From Nocardia suismassiliense (GTDB taxonomy: Bacteria; Actinomycetota; Actinomycetes; Mycobacteriales; Mycobacteriaceae): a DNA stretch of 64,000 bases. Positions 9,734-17,830 of this stretch are shown piece after piece. The notes below the pieces were generated by a model, which saw nothing but the letters and a program-made list of their open reading frames with translations, had not been told where the DNA came from and searched no databases. Numbering within the stretch: position 1 is the first letter of the stretch; each line of letters opens with the position of its first letter. The DNA is taken from the NCBI RefSeq assembly GCF_900269665.1, contig NZ_LT985361.1, positions 1,827,448-1,891,447 of the forward strand, given 5' to 3'. Position numbers and translations under genes: made by a program.

Positions 9734-10179
9734 CCGGCGCTCCTCTCGGTGTCGCGGGTATGCAGGCCCGCCTCGCGGACCTGATCATCGATGTCTTGGG
9801 CGTGCAGTTCGGCCAGATACCTGTTGTATTCGGCGAGCACCGGGTCGTCGTCGCGGATGGCCTTCGGCCGTTCCGGCAGCAGGCCGGCCGGAATCTCGCG
9901 CGGCGCAGCCTTTTTCGGGCTGGGCCTGGGCTGGTCGCCGGGGTTCTCGCTCTCCTCGGCTTCGCGTTCCAGCCGGACGAACCGGAAGTAGGCGAACACC
10001 GCGAACGCCGCGAACAACGGCCACTGCAGCGCGTACCCCAGATTCTGGCCGGTGCCGCTGGTCGATTCGAACCGCTGCCACTGCCACCACGCCAGCGCCA
10101 AGCAGCCGAGGGCAGCGACGATCACCAGCGCGATGAGGGCCGGGCGATTGTGTGCCGAGCGGCGGGGTGAAGCGGACAC
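9730..10179 (-). CDS. LprD-like small membrane protein
   Basis: A 149-aa protein corresponding by position and sequence to Rv1343c (annotated lprD in M. tuberculosis). It has an N-terminal hydrophobic segment (ALIALVIVAALGCLAL), a Trp-rich WWQWQRF, then TSGTGQNLGYALQWPLFA leading into a second membrane segment. The cytoplasmic tail is acidic and proline-rich. The cysteine near residue 25 sits in a poor lipobox (AALGC), so lipidation is doubtful. Function unknown; coupled to the DUF3817 gene. Confidence 0.8.
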   Translation of the reverse strand: MSASPRRSAHNRPALIALVIVAALGCLALAWWQWQRFESTSGTGQNLGYALQWPLFAAFAVFAYFRFVRLEREAEESENPGDQPRPSPKKAAPREIPAGLLPERPKAIRDDDPVLAEYNRYLAELHAQDIDDQVREAGLHTRDTERSAG

Positions 10180-10221
10180 GGCTACTACGGTACCCGTCTA
10201 CTACGCGGCCCGTAGGAGCAG

Positions 10222-10270
10222 GTGGGCGGTCGGAATCCGCAACGACCCGCCCACGTCGGCAGGCGGGTCG
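10222..10270 (-). terminator. Overlapping hairpins after the SDR gene
   Basis: The segment 10243-10254 (CGACCCGCCCAC) can pair with 10222-10232 (GTGGGCGGTCG, one bulge) or with 10262-10270 (GGCGGGTCG, perfect 9 bp). These two structures are mutually exclusive. They lie just past the stop of the leftward SDR gene (10277) and before the lprD-like start (10179). A terminator or 3'-end stabilising structure is the simplest reading. There is no clear U-run. Confidence 0.4.
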
Positions 10271-10276
10271 CTGGGC

Positions 10277-11152
10277 TCAGAACTTGTAGGTGACGCCCGT
10301 CAGTCGCTCGGATTCTTCCCAGAGCCGCTTCCAGAGTTCCTTGTTCTTGGACAGCCGGCTCGACGGCGACGCCTCCACCGGCCCCTGGGTCTGGAAGAAC
10401 CGGCGCGGACCCCAGTAGACCTCGGGATCGGCGTCCGGCATTGTCGCGGCGAACAGCGAGGAGTGCGCGGCCTTCTTCGGCGGGTGCCCGATGAGCGCGA
10501 CGAACGGCTTGATGATCCGGTCGACCGGGGTCTCGGTCCTGGCGAACAGGTCGGTGGCCGAGACACCGGGGTGCACCGCGTAAGACCGCTTGGCGGAACC
10601 GGATTCGGCGAGCCTGCGCTGTAGTTCCCTGGCGAACATCAGGTTCGACAGCTTGGCCTGCGCGTAGGCGAGATTGCGCTGGTAGCGCCGGTTCTCGTAG
10701 TTGAGGTCGTCGATCCACAGCTTGGGGGTCTGCTTGTGCGCGATGCTGGCCAGCGTCACCACCCGGTCGCGGATGCGGTCCAGCAGCAGACCGGTCAGCG
10801 CGAAGTGGGCGAGGTGGTCGACGCCCCATTGGGTCTCGAAGCCGTCCTTGGTGCGCGAGAACGGCACGTTCATCAGGCCCGCGTTGTTGATCAGCACGTC
10901 GATCTCGCCTGATTCGTCGGCGAATTTACGTACCGACGCCAGGTCGGACAGGTCGAGCTCGGCGACGCGGACGTCGCCGGTGATGCCGTCGGCGACCGCC
11001 TGGGCCTTGGCCGCGTTGCGGCAGGCCATGATGACGGTCGCGCCGTTGGCCGCGAGGACCTCGGTGGTCACGGCGCCCAACCCGCCGTTCGCGCCGGTGA
11101 TCACGAAGGTGCGTCCGGTCTGATCCGGGATTTCAGTAGGTTTCCACGCCAT
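10277..11152 (-). CDS. Short-chain dehydrogenase/reductase
   Basis: A 291-aa classical SDR: TGANGGLG cofactor motif near the N-terminus, NNAG, and a YAQAK (YxxxK) active-site motif. The HPG after the active site and the overall layout resemble the retinol/protochlorophyllide-reductase-like branch that is common in actinobacteria. Substrate unknown. No signal peptide. A 16-bp inverted repeat lies 9 bp upstream of the start codon, suggesting repressor control. The lipase gene on the same strand is 204 bp upstream. Confidence 0.88.
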   Translation of the reverse strand: MAWKPTEIPDQTGRTFVITGANGGLGAVTTEVLAANGATVIMACRNAAKAQAVADGITGDVRVAELDLSDLASVRKFADESGEIDVLINNAGLMNVPFSRTKDGFETQWGVDHLAHFALTGLLLDRIRDRVVTLASIAHKQTPKLWIDDLNYENRRYQRNLAYAQAKLSNLMFARELQRRLAESGSAKRSYAVHPGVSATDLFARTETPVDRIIKPFVALIGHPPKKAAHSSLFAATMPDADPEVYWGPRRFFQTQGPVEASPSSRLSKNKELWKRLWEESERLTGVTYKF

Positions 11153-11160
11153 GAAACAAC

Positions 11161-11176
11161 CTTACTCTGGAGTAAG
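11161..11176. promoter_or_regulatory. Inverted-repeat operator before the SDR gene
   Basis: CTTACTC-TG-GAGTAAG, with 7-bp perfect arms and a 2-bp centre, lies 9-24 bp upstream of the SDR start codon. The position is suited to repression. The likely ligand is one of the TetR-type regulators, but none is immediately adjacent, so the partner is unknown. Confidence 0.5.
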
Positions 11177-11356
11177 TTTCCGGGGAAGGGGTTCACCCCG
11201 GTTCGATGACGAGTGTCTCAGACGGAGGTGATACCTGTCACTCGGCCGGGTGCGGAAACCGCCGCGAGAGAGCACAGTCGCAAGCGATCACAGCAGCGCG
11301 CCCGGCAAATCGCACGGCCTTCGTCAAAGATCACAACCCGCGCACGCGAAGTTCAC

Positions 11357-12763
11357 TCAGCGTCCGCTGCCGATTGGTTGCTGGAACACGGCCGCCAGGG
11401 TCGTGCCGACCGTGTCGCTCCATACCTGCCAGGTCGCCGGGTCGAGCATCATCGAGCCGACATCGGTGGTCGTCACCCCGGGTGCGACGGGTTTGCCGGC
11501 GAAGCGGTCGCGCAGCCACAGCAGCGCGCGCGGCGCGCCGATCGGGTCGAGCGTCAGGTGCTCGCTGAAGTGATCGCGGATGTATTCGACGCGGGCGTTG
11601 GGGTCCTGGGCGTAATAGGCGACGAGGTCGTTGACCGGGCCGACCGGGATCAGCCAGTCCGGGTTCGCCTGGAACATGAACATCGGCATGTCCGGCACGG
11701 CCTTGCCCATCTTGGTCTTGTCCAGCACCGCGGTGACCGTGGGATCGCTGAACGGATTCTTGGCGAGCATGCCGATGTTGTCGGCGAACGGGAAGAAGAT
11801 GGACTGGTAGCTCGCGCAGAGCTGCTCCTTCGCCGCCATCATCAGCTTGCCGAGGCCGTTCATGTTGGTGTCGAGGAAGTTTCGCAGCTCCGGGTATTCG
11901 CGCGAGACGCCGAGCGCACCCGCGAAGATCAGTCCGGCGGAGAGGTTGCCGTTGGCCATCTTCAGCGCGGCCGACAGGTCGGCGGGGATGCCGCCCTCGG
12001 CGACGCCGACGATATTCAGTTCCGGCGCGTAACTGCGCTTCAGCTCGGCGGCGTGGCCGGTGGCGATGGCGCCGCCGGAGTAGCCCATCAGCCCGACCCG
12101 GGTTGCGTTCCCGGACAACTCCATCGGATCGAAGGTGGTCGCGGCGCGGATGCCGTCCAGGGTGATCCGGCCCGCCAACGGCCCTGCGGCATAAGCGGAA
12201 TCGGGTCCTTGATGATCGGGCACGACCACCGCCCAGCCCTGCGCCAGCGCCGCCTGGACCTCCAGGAACTGCGCCGCTACCAGGATCGAGCCGGTGAGCG
12301 TGGCGGGGATCGAGCCCATCTGCAGCTGATAGGACGGCATGCAGTAGTTGCCGGTGGAGTCCTCGGCGATCTGGTAGGAGAACAGCGGCCGATCGGCGAC
12401 GTGACCGCGCGGCTTCAGCACCGTGGCCACCGCGGCGATCGGCTCGCCGCGGGTGTTGGTCGACCGATACGACAGCTGCCAGGAATCGACGTTGACCGGT
12501 ATCAGCGACAGATTCGCCACGTGCACCTGGCGGGCCGCGATGATCTGGCCGGGTGCGAGATCCGCGTAGGTTTCCGGTGCCGGGCGATAGAACGCGGGAT
12601 CGAAGCCGGGCGGCATCGGCGGAATCGGGAACTGCAGTGCGGGCTGGATCGGCGGCGTATCCGGCTCCGCGACGGCCGCCCCGGCGAGGGCGAAGGGCAG
12701 CCCGGCCGCCAGCACGGCGAGGGCCGCGAGCAGCTTCGATGCGTGCTTGCGCGGTGTAACCAC
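11357..12763 (-). CDS. Secreted lipase (LIP/secretory lipase family)
   Basis: A 468-aa exported alpha/beta hydrolase. A Sec signal peptide covers about residues 1-32 (KLLAALAVLAAGLPFALAG, cleavage near AVA-EP). The proline-rich mature N-terminus leads into the secretory lipase domain, with the nucleophile elbow GYSGG at S229. Family members hydrolyse triacylglycerols or related esters outside the cell. It starts with GTG preceded by AAAGAGG. A TetR regulator is transcribed divergently from 12967, which makes it the best candidate regulator. The exact substrate is unknown. Confidence 0.85.
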   Translation of the reverse strand: MVTPRKHASKLLAALAVLAAGLPFALAGAAVAEPDTPPIQPALQFPIPPMPPGFDPAFYRPAPETYADLAPGQIIAARQVHVANLSLIPVNVDSWQLSYRSTNTRGEPIAAVATVLKPRGHVADRPLFSYQIAEDSTGNYCMPSYQLQMGSIPATLTGSILVAAQFLEVQAALAQGWAVVVPDHQGPDSAYAAGPLAGRITLDGIRAATTFDPMELSGNATRVGLMGYSGGAIATGHAAELKRSYAPELNIVGVAEGGIPADLSAALKMANGNLSAGLIFAGALGVSREYPELRNFLDTNMNGLGKLMMAAKEQLCASYQSIFFPFADNIGMLAKNPFSDPTVTAVLDKTKMGKAVPDMPMFMFQANPDWLIPVGPVNDLVAYYAQDPNARVEYIRDHFSEHLTLDPIGAPRALLWLRDRFAGKPVAPGVTTTDVGSMMLDPATWQVWSDTVGTTLAAVFQQPIGSGR

Positions 12764-12966
12764 AGATCAACCTCTTTGTTGCCCGGGCGCACATGTGAGC
12801 CCAATCGGTTTCAGACTGTTGACGAGTATGCATCGCCATGACGTGAATCACAAACATCGGTGGCCGAGACGTGCCTCGCAGCGGGGGTGCACACCTCTCG
12901 AAGCCGGAGCGAATGCGCAGGTACGCATGGGTCGGGCCGCGCCTCGGATACGGTGGGAGCGTGACC

Positions 12967-13605
12967 ATGGTTGGCAGGCAGTACGGCGGACGCGCCGTCA
13001 CGGAGCGCAAGGCCGAACGCCGCGAGCGCTTCCTGGACGCGGCGACCCGGATCTTCGCCGAACGCGGCTACGCGAACTGCTCGCTGGCCGACGTCTGCGC
13101 CGCCGCGTCACTGTCCAAGCGGCAGTTCTACGAGGAGTTCCAGACCAGGGAAGACGTGCTGGTCGCCGCCTACGACCGAATCCAGGACGAGGCGGCCGCC
13201 GTGCTGCTCGCGGCGCTGACCGACCTCGACCCGCGCTTCGACATGACCGCGGCGATGACCGCGATGGTCTCGGCCTATCTGGGGTCGATCGGCTCGGACC
13301 CGTATCGCGCCAAGGTCGCCTTCATCGAGGTCGTCGGCGTCAGTGACCGGATGGAGCGGCATCGGCGCGAACGGCGGCACGCGTGGGCGCAGCTGCTGGA
13401 CACCAAATTGGTGCCCACGGTGGCGCCCGGCGCTCGGATTCGCGGCGGAAGTGCCTGGGGCGCAAGCGCACTGATCGGCGCGATCAACGGCCTGGCGCAT
13501 GAATGGGTGCTGGCCGACCCGCGTCCGTCGGTGGGGGAGCTGGTGGAACTGCTGGTGCCGATCGCGCTGTCGCTGATGGAAGTTCCGGATCAGCGCACGG
13601 CGTAA
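12967..13605 (+). CDS. TetR family regulator
   Basis: A 212-aa one-component repressor. The N-terminal TetR helix-turn-helix reads RRERFLDAATRIFAERGYAN followed by LADVCAAASLSKRQFYEEF. The C-terminal ligand domain ends VELLVPIALSLMEV. ATG 12967 is preceded at the right distance by GGGAG; GTG 12961 is too close to that site. Divergent from the secreted lipase gene, which it may control. Its 3' end overlaps the stop of the next, convergent TetR gene by 16 bp. Confidence 0.88.
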   Translation: MVGRQYGGRAVTERKAERRERFLDAATRIFAERGYANCSLADVCAAASLSKRQFYEEFQTREDVLVAAYDRIQDEAAAVLLAALTDLDPRFDMTAAMTAMVSAYLGSIGSDPYRAKVAFIEVVGVSDRMERHRRERRHAWAQLLDTKLVPTVAPGARIRGGSAWGASALIGAINGLAHEWVLADPRPSVGELVELLVPIALSLMEVPDQRTA

Positions 13606-14225
13606 GTAGCCAGCGACGGGGCCAGCGCGTCGAACGCGATGGTGATGTATTCGGTGAGAGCTGCGGCGATTTCGTCGTTCGGCTGACCGTCGAGGGTTCG
13701 GCGCATGGTCTCGTCGAACAGCACCCGGTGCACCCCGCCCAGTTGAGCCGCCGCCACCCGCGGCGTGATATCCGTTGCCGCCGCACCGGTTTCGGCGGTG
13801 AGCGTCGCGGCTAGGGCCTGCTCGCGCTCGTCGTGGAATTCGCGCAGCCGCGCCGTCAGTGCGGGACTGTCGTTGATCATCTTGGCGAACTCCGGTCCGG
13901 AGAAGCCGACCACCGGATCCTGTTCGGCCGCTGCCGTCAGGTAGGCGCTGCGCAGTGCCGCCAACGCGGACTCGCCGGGTTCGCGTTCGCGAACGGTGCG
14001 CGCGAGCTGGTCGATGAACACGTCCGCCAGGTCGAGCGCCAGGTCCTCTTTGCGCGGGAAGTAGTTGGTCACCGTCATCTTGGCGACCTGTGCGGCGGCC
14101 GCGACGTCGGCGATCGTCACCTTGTCGAAGCCGTGCTCGAGGAACAGCATGGTCGCGTGATGGGAGATGTTCTCCCTGGTCTGCAGCTTTTTCCGGTCCC
14201 GCAGGCCCAACGTCTCGGTACTCAT
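13590..14225 (-). CDS. TetR family regulator next to the sigma-factor module
   Basis: A 211-aa TetR-type repressor: HTH in MLFLEHGFDKVTIADVAAAA followed by KMTVTNYFPRKEDL, then an all-helical ligand-binding domain. ATG 14225 is preferred to the ATG at 14252 because the longer form would extend into the divergent promoter. Upstream lies a GACATA-TTTT-TATGTC palindrome that overlaps a rightward promoter. This suggests it represses both itself and the small protein/sigma factor pair. The tail overlaps the convergent TetR gene by 16 bp. Confidence 0.88.
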   Translation of the reverse strand: MSTETLGLRDRKKLQTRENISHHATMLFLEHGFDKVTIADVAAAAQVAKMTVTNYFPRKEDLALDLADVFIDQLARTVREREPGESALAALRSAYLTAAAEQDPVVGFSGPEFAKMINDSPALTARLREFHDEREQALAATLTAETGAAATDITPRVAAAQLGGVHRVLFDETMRRTLDGQPNDEIAAALTEYITIAFDALAPSLATYAVR

Positions 14226-14261
14226 GACATCACCATAGCTGATACCGACCAAAATTTATGC

Positions 14262-14290
14262 TTGACATATTTTTATGTCTGTTCTAAGTT
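14262..14290 (+). promoter_or_regulatory. Promoter with embedded TetR-type operator
   Basis: TTGACA (14262-14267) and TAAGTT (14285-14290) are spaced by 17 bp, a strong housekeeping-like promoter pointing right. The palindrome GACATA-TTTT-TATGTC (14264-14279) overlaps the -35 box and spacer, so a repressor bound there would block transcription. The segment is AT-rich against its surroundings. It lies between the leftward TetR gene and the small basic protein gene. Confidence 0.6.
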
Positions 14291-14325
14291 TGTGCTCGTC
14301 GTCAGAACGAAGGAGCAGCACCTCG

Positions 14326-14601
14326 ATGAACCACGGACTTGTCGAAGCAACCCCGGCCCGCACCAGCTCCACCACCGACCGAAAGGGACCAGCCACCATG
14401 GCCGACAAGACCACCGCACAGACCACCATCGACGCCGTGCTCGAGCGCTTCGCGCCGACCGAAGCCGCGACCAAGCGAAAGAAGTCGCGCGCCAACGCCT
14501 TCCCCGGCACGCAGCGACTCGACCGAAAGGTCCTCTCGCCCAACCGGACCGCCTTCCGGGCGGCCCCGCAGCGCCCGCTGCGCATCCCAGGTCGCGGCTG
14601 A
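14326..14601 (+). CDS. Small basic protein upstream of sigma factor
   Basis: Unrecognised small protein: 91 aa from ATG 14326 (AGGAG 10 bases upstream) or 67 aa from ATG 14398 (AAAGGGA upstream). The C-terminal half is strongly basic and looks disordered or nucleic-acid binding (TKRKKSRANAFPGTQRLDRK, then many Arg and Pro). No membrane segment. It is the first gene after the operator-controlled promoter and is followed, after a 14-bp-stem hairpin, by a group-2 sigma factor. It could be a partner or regulator of that sigma factor, but this is inference from position alone. Confidence 0.6.
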   Translation: MNHGLVEATPARTSSTTDRKGPATMADKTTAQTTIDAVLERFAPTEAATKRKKSRANAFPGTQRLDRKVLSPNRTAFRAAPQRPLRIPGRG

Positions 14602-14621
14602 CCAGCCGAGCACTGCCCCCG

Positions 14622-14655
14622 CCGGTCGTCGGCGCAGCACCGCGCCGACGACCGG
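14622..14655 (+). terminator. Strong hairpin between small ORF and sigma factor
   Basis: CCGGTCGTCGGCGC (14622-14635) and GCGCCGACGACCGG (14642-14655) form a perfect 14-bp stem with a 6-base loop. It lies in the 80-bp gap between the small basic protein gene and the sigma-factor gene. Only a short pyrimidine stretch follows, so it may act as a partial terminator or as an RNA-processing or stability element that makes the two genes unequally expressed. Confidence 0.6.
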
Positions 14656-14681
14656 TTCGCTCCCTTCGGAAGGACTCACCC

Positions 14682-15635
14682 GTGACCAAGCTCTGCACCG
14701 CCCGCCCGGCTCGCGTGTCCGGCACCGTCAGCGAAGACCCGGTCAACGACTACCTGCGGCTCATCGCCCGCACCCCGCTGCTCACCGCCACCGAAGAGGT
14801 CGAGCTCGCCCAGCGCATCGAGGCGGGGGTGCTGGCCGGCCAACGGCTCGCCGACGAGGCCGAGCTCGACCCGGCGGAACACCGTGCACTGCGCCGGCGC
14901 GTCATCGACGGTCAGCGCGCCAAGGACCACATGGTCGAGGCCAACCTGCGCCTGGTCGTCTCGATCGCCAAGCGTTACCCGACGCCCGTCGGCATGTCGC
15001 TGCTTGACCTGGTGCAGGAGGGCACCGTCGGCATGATGCGCGCGGTGGAGAAGTTCGATCACCACCGCGGGCTGAAGTTCTCCACCTACGCCACCTGGTG
15101 GATCAAGCAGGGCATCGGCCGCGCGCTGGCCGATCAGGGCCGCACCATTCGCATCCCGGTTCACGTCGTCGAGGTGCTGAATCGGGTGGTCCGCACCCAG
15201 CGGGCGCTCACCCAGCAGCTCGGCCGCGCGGTCAGCCCGGCCGAACTGGCCGTGGAACTCGACATGACGCCGGAGAAGGTGCGCGAGGTGCTCGATCATG
15301 CGCGCGAACCCATTTCGCTGCACACGCCGGTCGGCGAGGACGACACCGCCGAGCTGGGTCAGCTCATCGCCGACACCGCACCGGACCCATCCGATGCGGC
15401 GCTGGCGTCGGCGGTGCGGGTCCAGCTCGATAAGGTTCTGGCCGCATTGTCCGAGCGCGAAGCCGAGGTGATCGCCCTGCGTTACGGTCTGCACGGCGCC
15501 GAGCCGAAGACGCTCGACGAGGTCGGCAAGACCTATGGAGTGTCGCGCGAACGGGCCCGCCAGATCGAGGCCAAAGGCATGGCCAAGCTGCGGCAACCGA
15601 CGCGGGCCAAGGTGCTCGAAGGCCTGCTCGGCTGA
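14682..15635 (+). CDS. RNA polymerase sigma-70 factor, group 2
   Basis: A 317-aa primary-like sigma factor. Region 1.2 is DPVNDYLRLIARTPLLTATE. Regions 2.1-2.4 include NLRLVVSIAKRYP, GLKFSTYATWWIKQGIGRAL and RTIRIPVHVVEVLNRV. Region 3 starts near SPAELAVELDMTPE, and region 4.2 is YGVSRERARQIEAKGMAKLR. The long region 1.1 of the essential factor is missing, as in SigB/HrdB-like accessory factors. GTG 14682 is preceded by AAGGA. The upstream small ORF, hairpin and TetR-controlled promoter suggest conditional expression. Confidence 0.9.
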   Translation: MTKLCTARPARVSGTVSEDPVNDYLRLIARTPLLTATEEVELAQRIEAGVLAGQRLADEAELDPAEHRALRRRVIDGQRAKDHMVEANLRLVVSIAKRYPTPVGMSLLDLVQEGTVGMMRAVEKFDHHRGLKFSTYATWWIKQGIGRALADQGRTIRIPVHVVEVLNRVVRTQRALTQQLGRAVSPAELAVELDMTPEKVREVLDHAREPISLHTPVGEDDTAELGQLIADTAPDPSDAALASAVRVQLDKVLAALSEREAEVIALRYGLHGAEPKTLDEVGKTYGVSRERARQIEAKGMAKLRQPTRAKVLEGLLG

Positions 15636-15713
15636 GCCCGGCCGCCACCGCCCGTCGAGTCGCTGCCGTGTCGCTGGACGGACAGGAGGGCGGATCAAGA
15701 CCATACTGAGTCG

Positions 15714-17747
15714 ATGACCGGTGCAGTCGCTGTCGCCGAGAAAGCCCCCGAGCCGATGAGCCGGGCGAAGACCAACATTGTGTTCGCCACGATTGTGCTG
15801 GGCATGCTGCTGGCCGCGCTCGATCAGACGATCGTGTCCACCGCGCTGCCGACGATCGTCGCCGACCTCGGCGAGGCGGGGCACATGGCCTGGGTGGTCA
15901 CGGCCTATCTGCTCGCCGAGGCGGTGGCGACCGCGCTGGCGGGCAAGCTCGGCGATCTGTTCGGCCGCAAGCTGGTCTTCCAGCTCAGCGCGTTGATCTT
16001 CATCATCGGTTCGATGATCGCCGGCCTGGCGAACGGGATGATGATGCTGATCATCGCCCGCGGCATCCAGGGCTTCGGCGGCGGCGGACTGATGGTCACG
16101 GCGATGGCGCTCATCGCCGACACCATCCCGCTGCGTCAGCGCGGCAAGTATCAGGGCGCGCTCGGTGCCGTTTTCGGTGTCACCACGGTGATCGGGCCGA
16201 CGCTCGGCGGCCTGTTCACCGACCACGCTAGCTGGCGCTGGTGCTTCTACGTCAACGTGCCGATCGCGATTCTCATGATCGTGATGTCGGCCCGCACCAT
16301 TCCCCGGGTGCGCGCGGTCATCAAGCCGATCATCGACTACGCGGGCATCGGGCTTGTCGCCGTGGCGGTTTCGACGCTCATTCTCGGGCTCGAATGGGGC
16401 GGGCAGGAGTACCCGTGGGGCTCGTCGATGATCCTCGGACTGTTCGCGGCCTCGGTGGTGCTGTTCGCGGCGTTCGTGGTGATCGAACTGCGGGCGAAGG
16501 AACCCATGCTGCCGATGGGCTTGTTCCGCAGCCGGGTGTTCACGGTGTGCTCGATCCTGAGCTTCATCTGCGGTTTCGCGATGCTCGGCTCGATCACCTA
16601 TCTGCCCGCGTATCTGCAGTACGTGGACGGGGTTTCGGCGACCATGTCCGGCGTGCGCTCGCTACCGCTGGTGGTGGGCCTGCTGGTCACCTCGATCCTG
16701 TCCGGCCAGGTGGTCGGCAAGACCGGCCACTACCGGTACTTCCCGATCGTCGGCACGCTGGTGATGGCGCTCGGGCTGTACCTGATGTCGACCATGGGCC
16801 GCGACACCGGCTTCTGGGAAGAATCGCTGTACATGATGGTGCTGGGTCTGGGCATCGGCCTGACCATGCAGGTGCTCACCATCGTCGTGCAGAACACCGT
16901 GCCCTACGCGCAACTCGGCACCGCAACCTCCGGCGTCACCTTCTTCCGCACCCTCGGAAGTACTTTCGGCACCGCGATTTTCGGCACCCTGTACAGCAAC
17001 GAGATCGGCCCGAACCTGCGCGAGGGGCTGGCGCAGGCGAAGGTAGTGCCGCCGGAGGTGGCGGCGAATCCGCAGTCGCTGCAGGCGGTGCCCGACGACG
17101 TGGCGGCACCCATCATCGACGCCTACGCGAAGACCATCGACCACGTCTTCGTCTGGGTGGTTCCGGTGGCGCTGGTCGGCTTCGTGGTCGCCTGGTTCCT
17201 CAAAGAAGTGCCGCTGCGTGACAGTGCCCGCACCGGCGCGGGCGATGTCGGCGGCGGCTTCTCGGTGCCCGACTCCGCGGACCGGGTGGTGCAGCTGGAG
17301 CGGGCCATCGCCGGAACCCTGCGCAAATCACATGCCGAGGGACCGATCGGGCCGCGCATCCTCGCCGACGCGGGTAGCACGCTGAGCCGCGGTGAGGCCT
17401 GGGCGCTCGGCCAGGTCTACCTGCGCGACCGCGTCAAGGGCGGTGCGACGATCGACTCGGTCGCGCGGGCGCACAAGCTGCCCGACGACGTGCTCGAGCC
17501 GATCTATCGGCGGGTGGCCACCAAGGGATACCTCATCGATGACGGCCGGGAACTGCGGCTGACCGACCAGGGCCAGGCCGAGCTGGACCGGGTGAAGGCC
17601 GCGTGGCGCCGGTGGCTCGACAGCTCGCTCGACGACTGGAACAACGACGATCCGGCCGATCGCGCGCTGTTCGACCAAGCCCTGGACAACGTCGCCGCCA
17701 AGCTGCTCGAGGAAGAAACCGGCGAGCACGAGCCCGCCCGCGCCTGA
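15714..17747 (+). CDS. MFS multidrug exporter (DHA2 type) with C-terminal domain
   Basis: A 677-aa inner-membrane drug:proton antiporter. The first about 500 residues carry 14 predicted membrane segments with the DHA2 signatures LDQTIVSTALPTIVADLG, GKLGDLFGRK and VIGPTLGGLFTDH. The last about 170 residues are soluble and end in what looks like a winged-helix segment (GYLIDDGRELRLTDQGQAEL). The same composite layout occurs in M. tuberculosis Rv1877. A PadR regulator and an FAD monooxygenase follow, suggesting a detoxification group. Confidence 0.9.
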   Translation: MTGAVAVAEKAPEPMSRAKTNIVFATIVLGMLLAALDQTIVSTALPTIVADLGEAGHMAWVVTAYLLAEAVATALAGKLGDLFGRKLVFQLSALIFIIGSMIAGLANGMMMLIIARGIQGFGGGGLMVTAMALIADTIPLRQRGKYQGALGAVFGVTTVIGPTLGGLFTDHASWRWCFYVNVPIAILMIVMSARTIPRVRAVIKPIIDYAGIGLVAVAVSTLILGLEWGGQEYPWGSSMILGLFAASVVLFAAFVVIELRAKEPMLPMGLFRSRVFTVCSILSFICGFAMLGSITYLPAYLQYVDGVSATMSGVRSLPLVVGLLVTSILSGQVVGKTGHYRYFPIVGTLVMALGLYLMSTMGRDTGFWEESLYMMVLGLGIGLTMQVLTIVVQNTVPYAQLGTATSGVTFFRTLGSTFGTAIFGTLYSNEIGPNLREGLAQAKVVPPEVAANPQSLQAVPDDVAAPIIDAYAKTIDHVFVWVVPVALVGFVVAWFLKEVPLRDSARTGAGDVGGGFSVPDSADRVVQLERAIAGTLRKSHAEGPIGPRILADAGSTLSRGEAWALGQVYLRDRVKGGATIDSVARAHKLPDDVLEPIYRRVATKGYLIDDGRELRLTDQGQAELDRVKAAWRRWLDSSLDDWNNDDPADRALFDQALDNVAAKLLEEETGEHEPARA

Positions 17748-17790
17748 AAACAACCCGCATTGCGATCGCGCCACCACCTTGCGTGGCGAA

Positions 17791-17820
17791 TACTCGTGCA
17801 CGTATATTCGTAGACGAGTA
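17791..17820. promoter_or_regulatory. Inverted repeat overlapping the padR leader
   Basis: TACTCGT (17791-17797) and ACGAGTA (17814-17820) are perfect 7-bp arms 16 bp apart, around an ACGTATATTCGT core. The right arm abuts the ribosome site AGGAGG of the PadR gene. Autorepression by PadR is the likely role, based on position and symmetry only. Confidence 0.5.
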
Positions 17821-17830
17821 AGGAGGTGCG

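Noticed and set aside
13833..14681. Long upstream extension of the sigma-factor frame
   Set aside because: It runs antisense through the TetR gene and over the small basic ORF. GTG 14682 with AAGGA gives a normal sigma-factor N-terminus.
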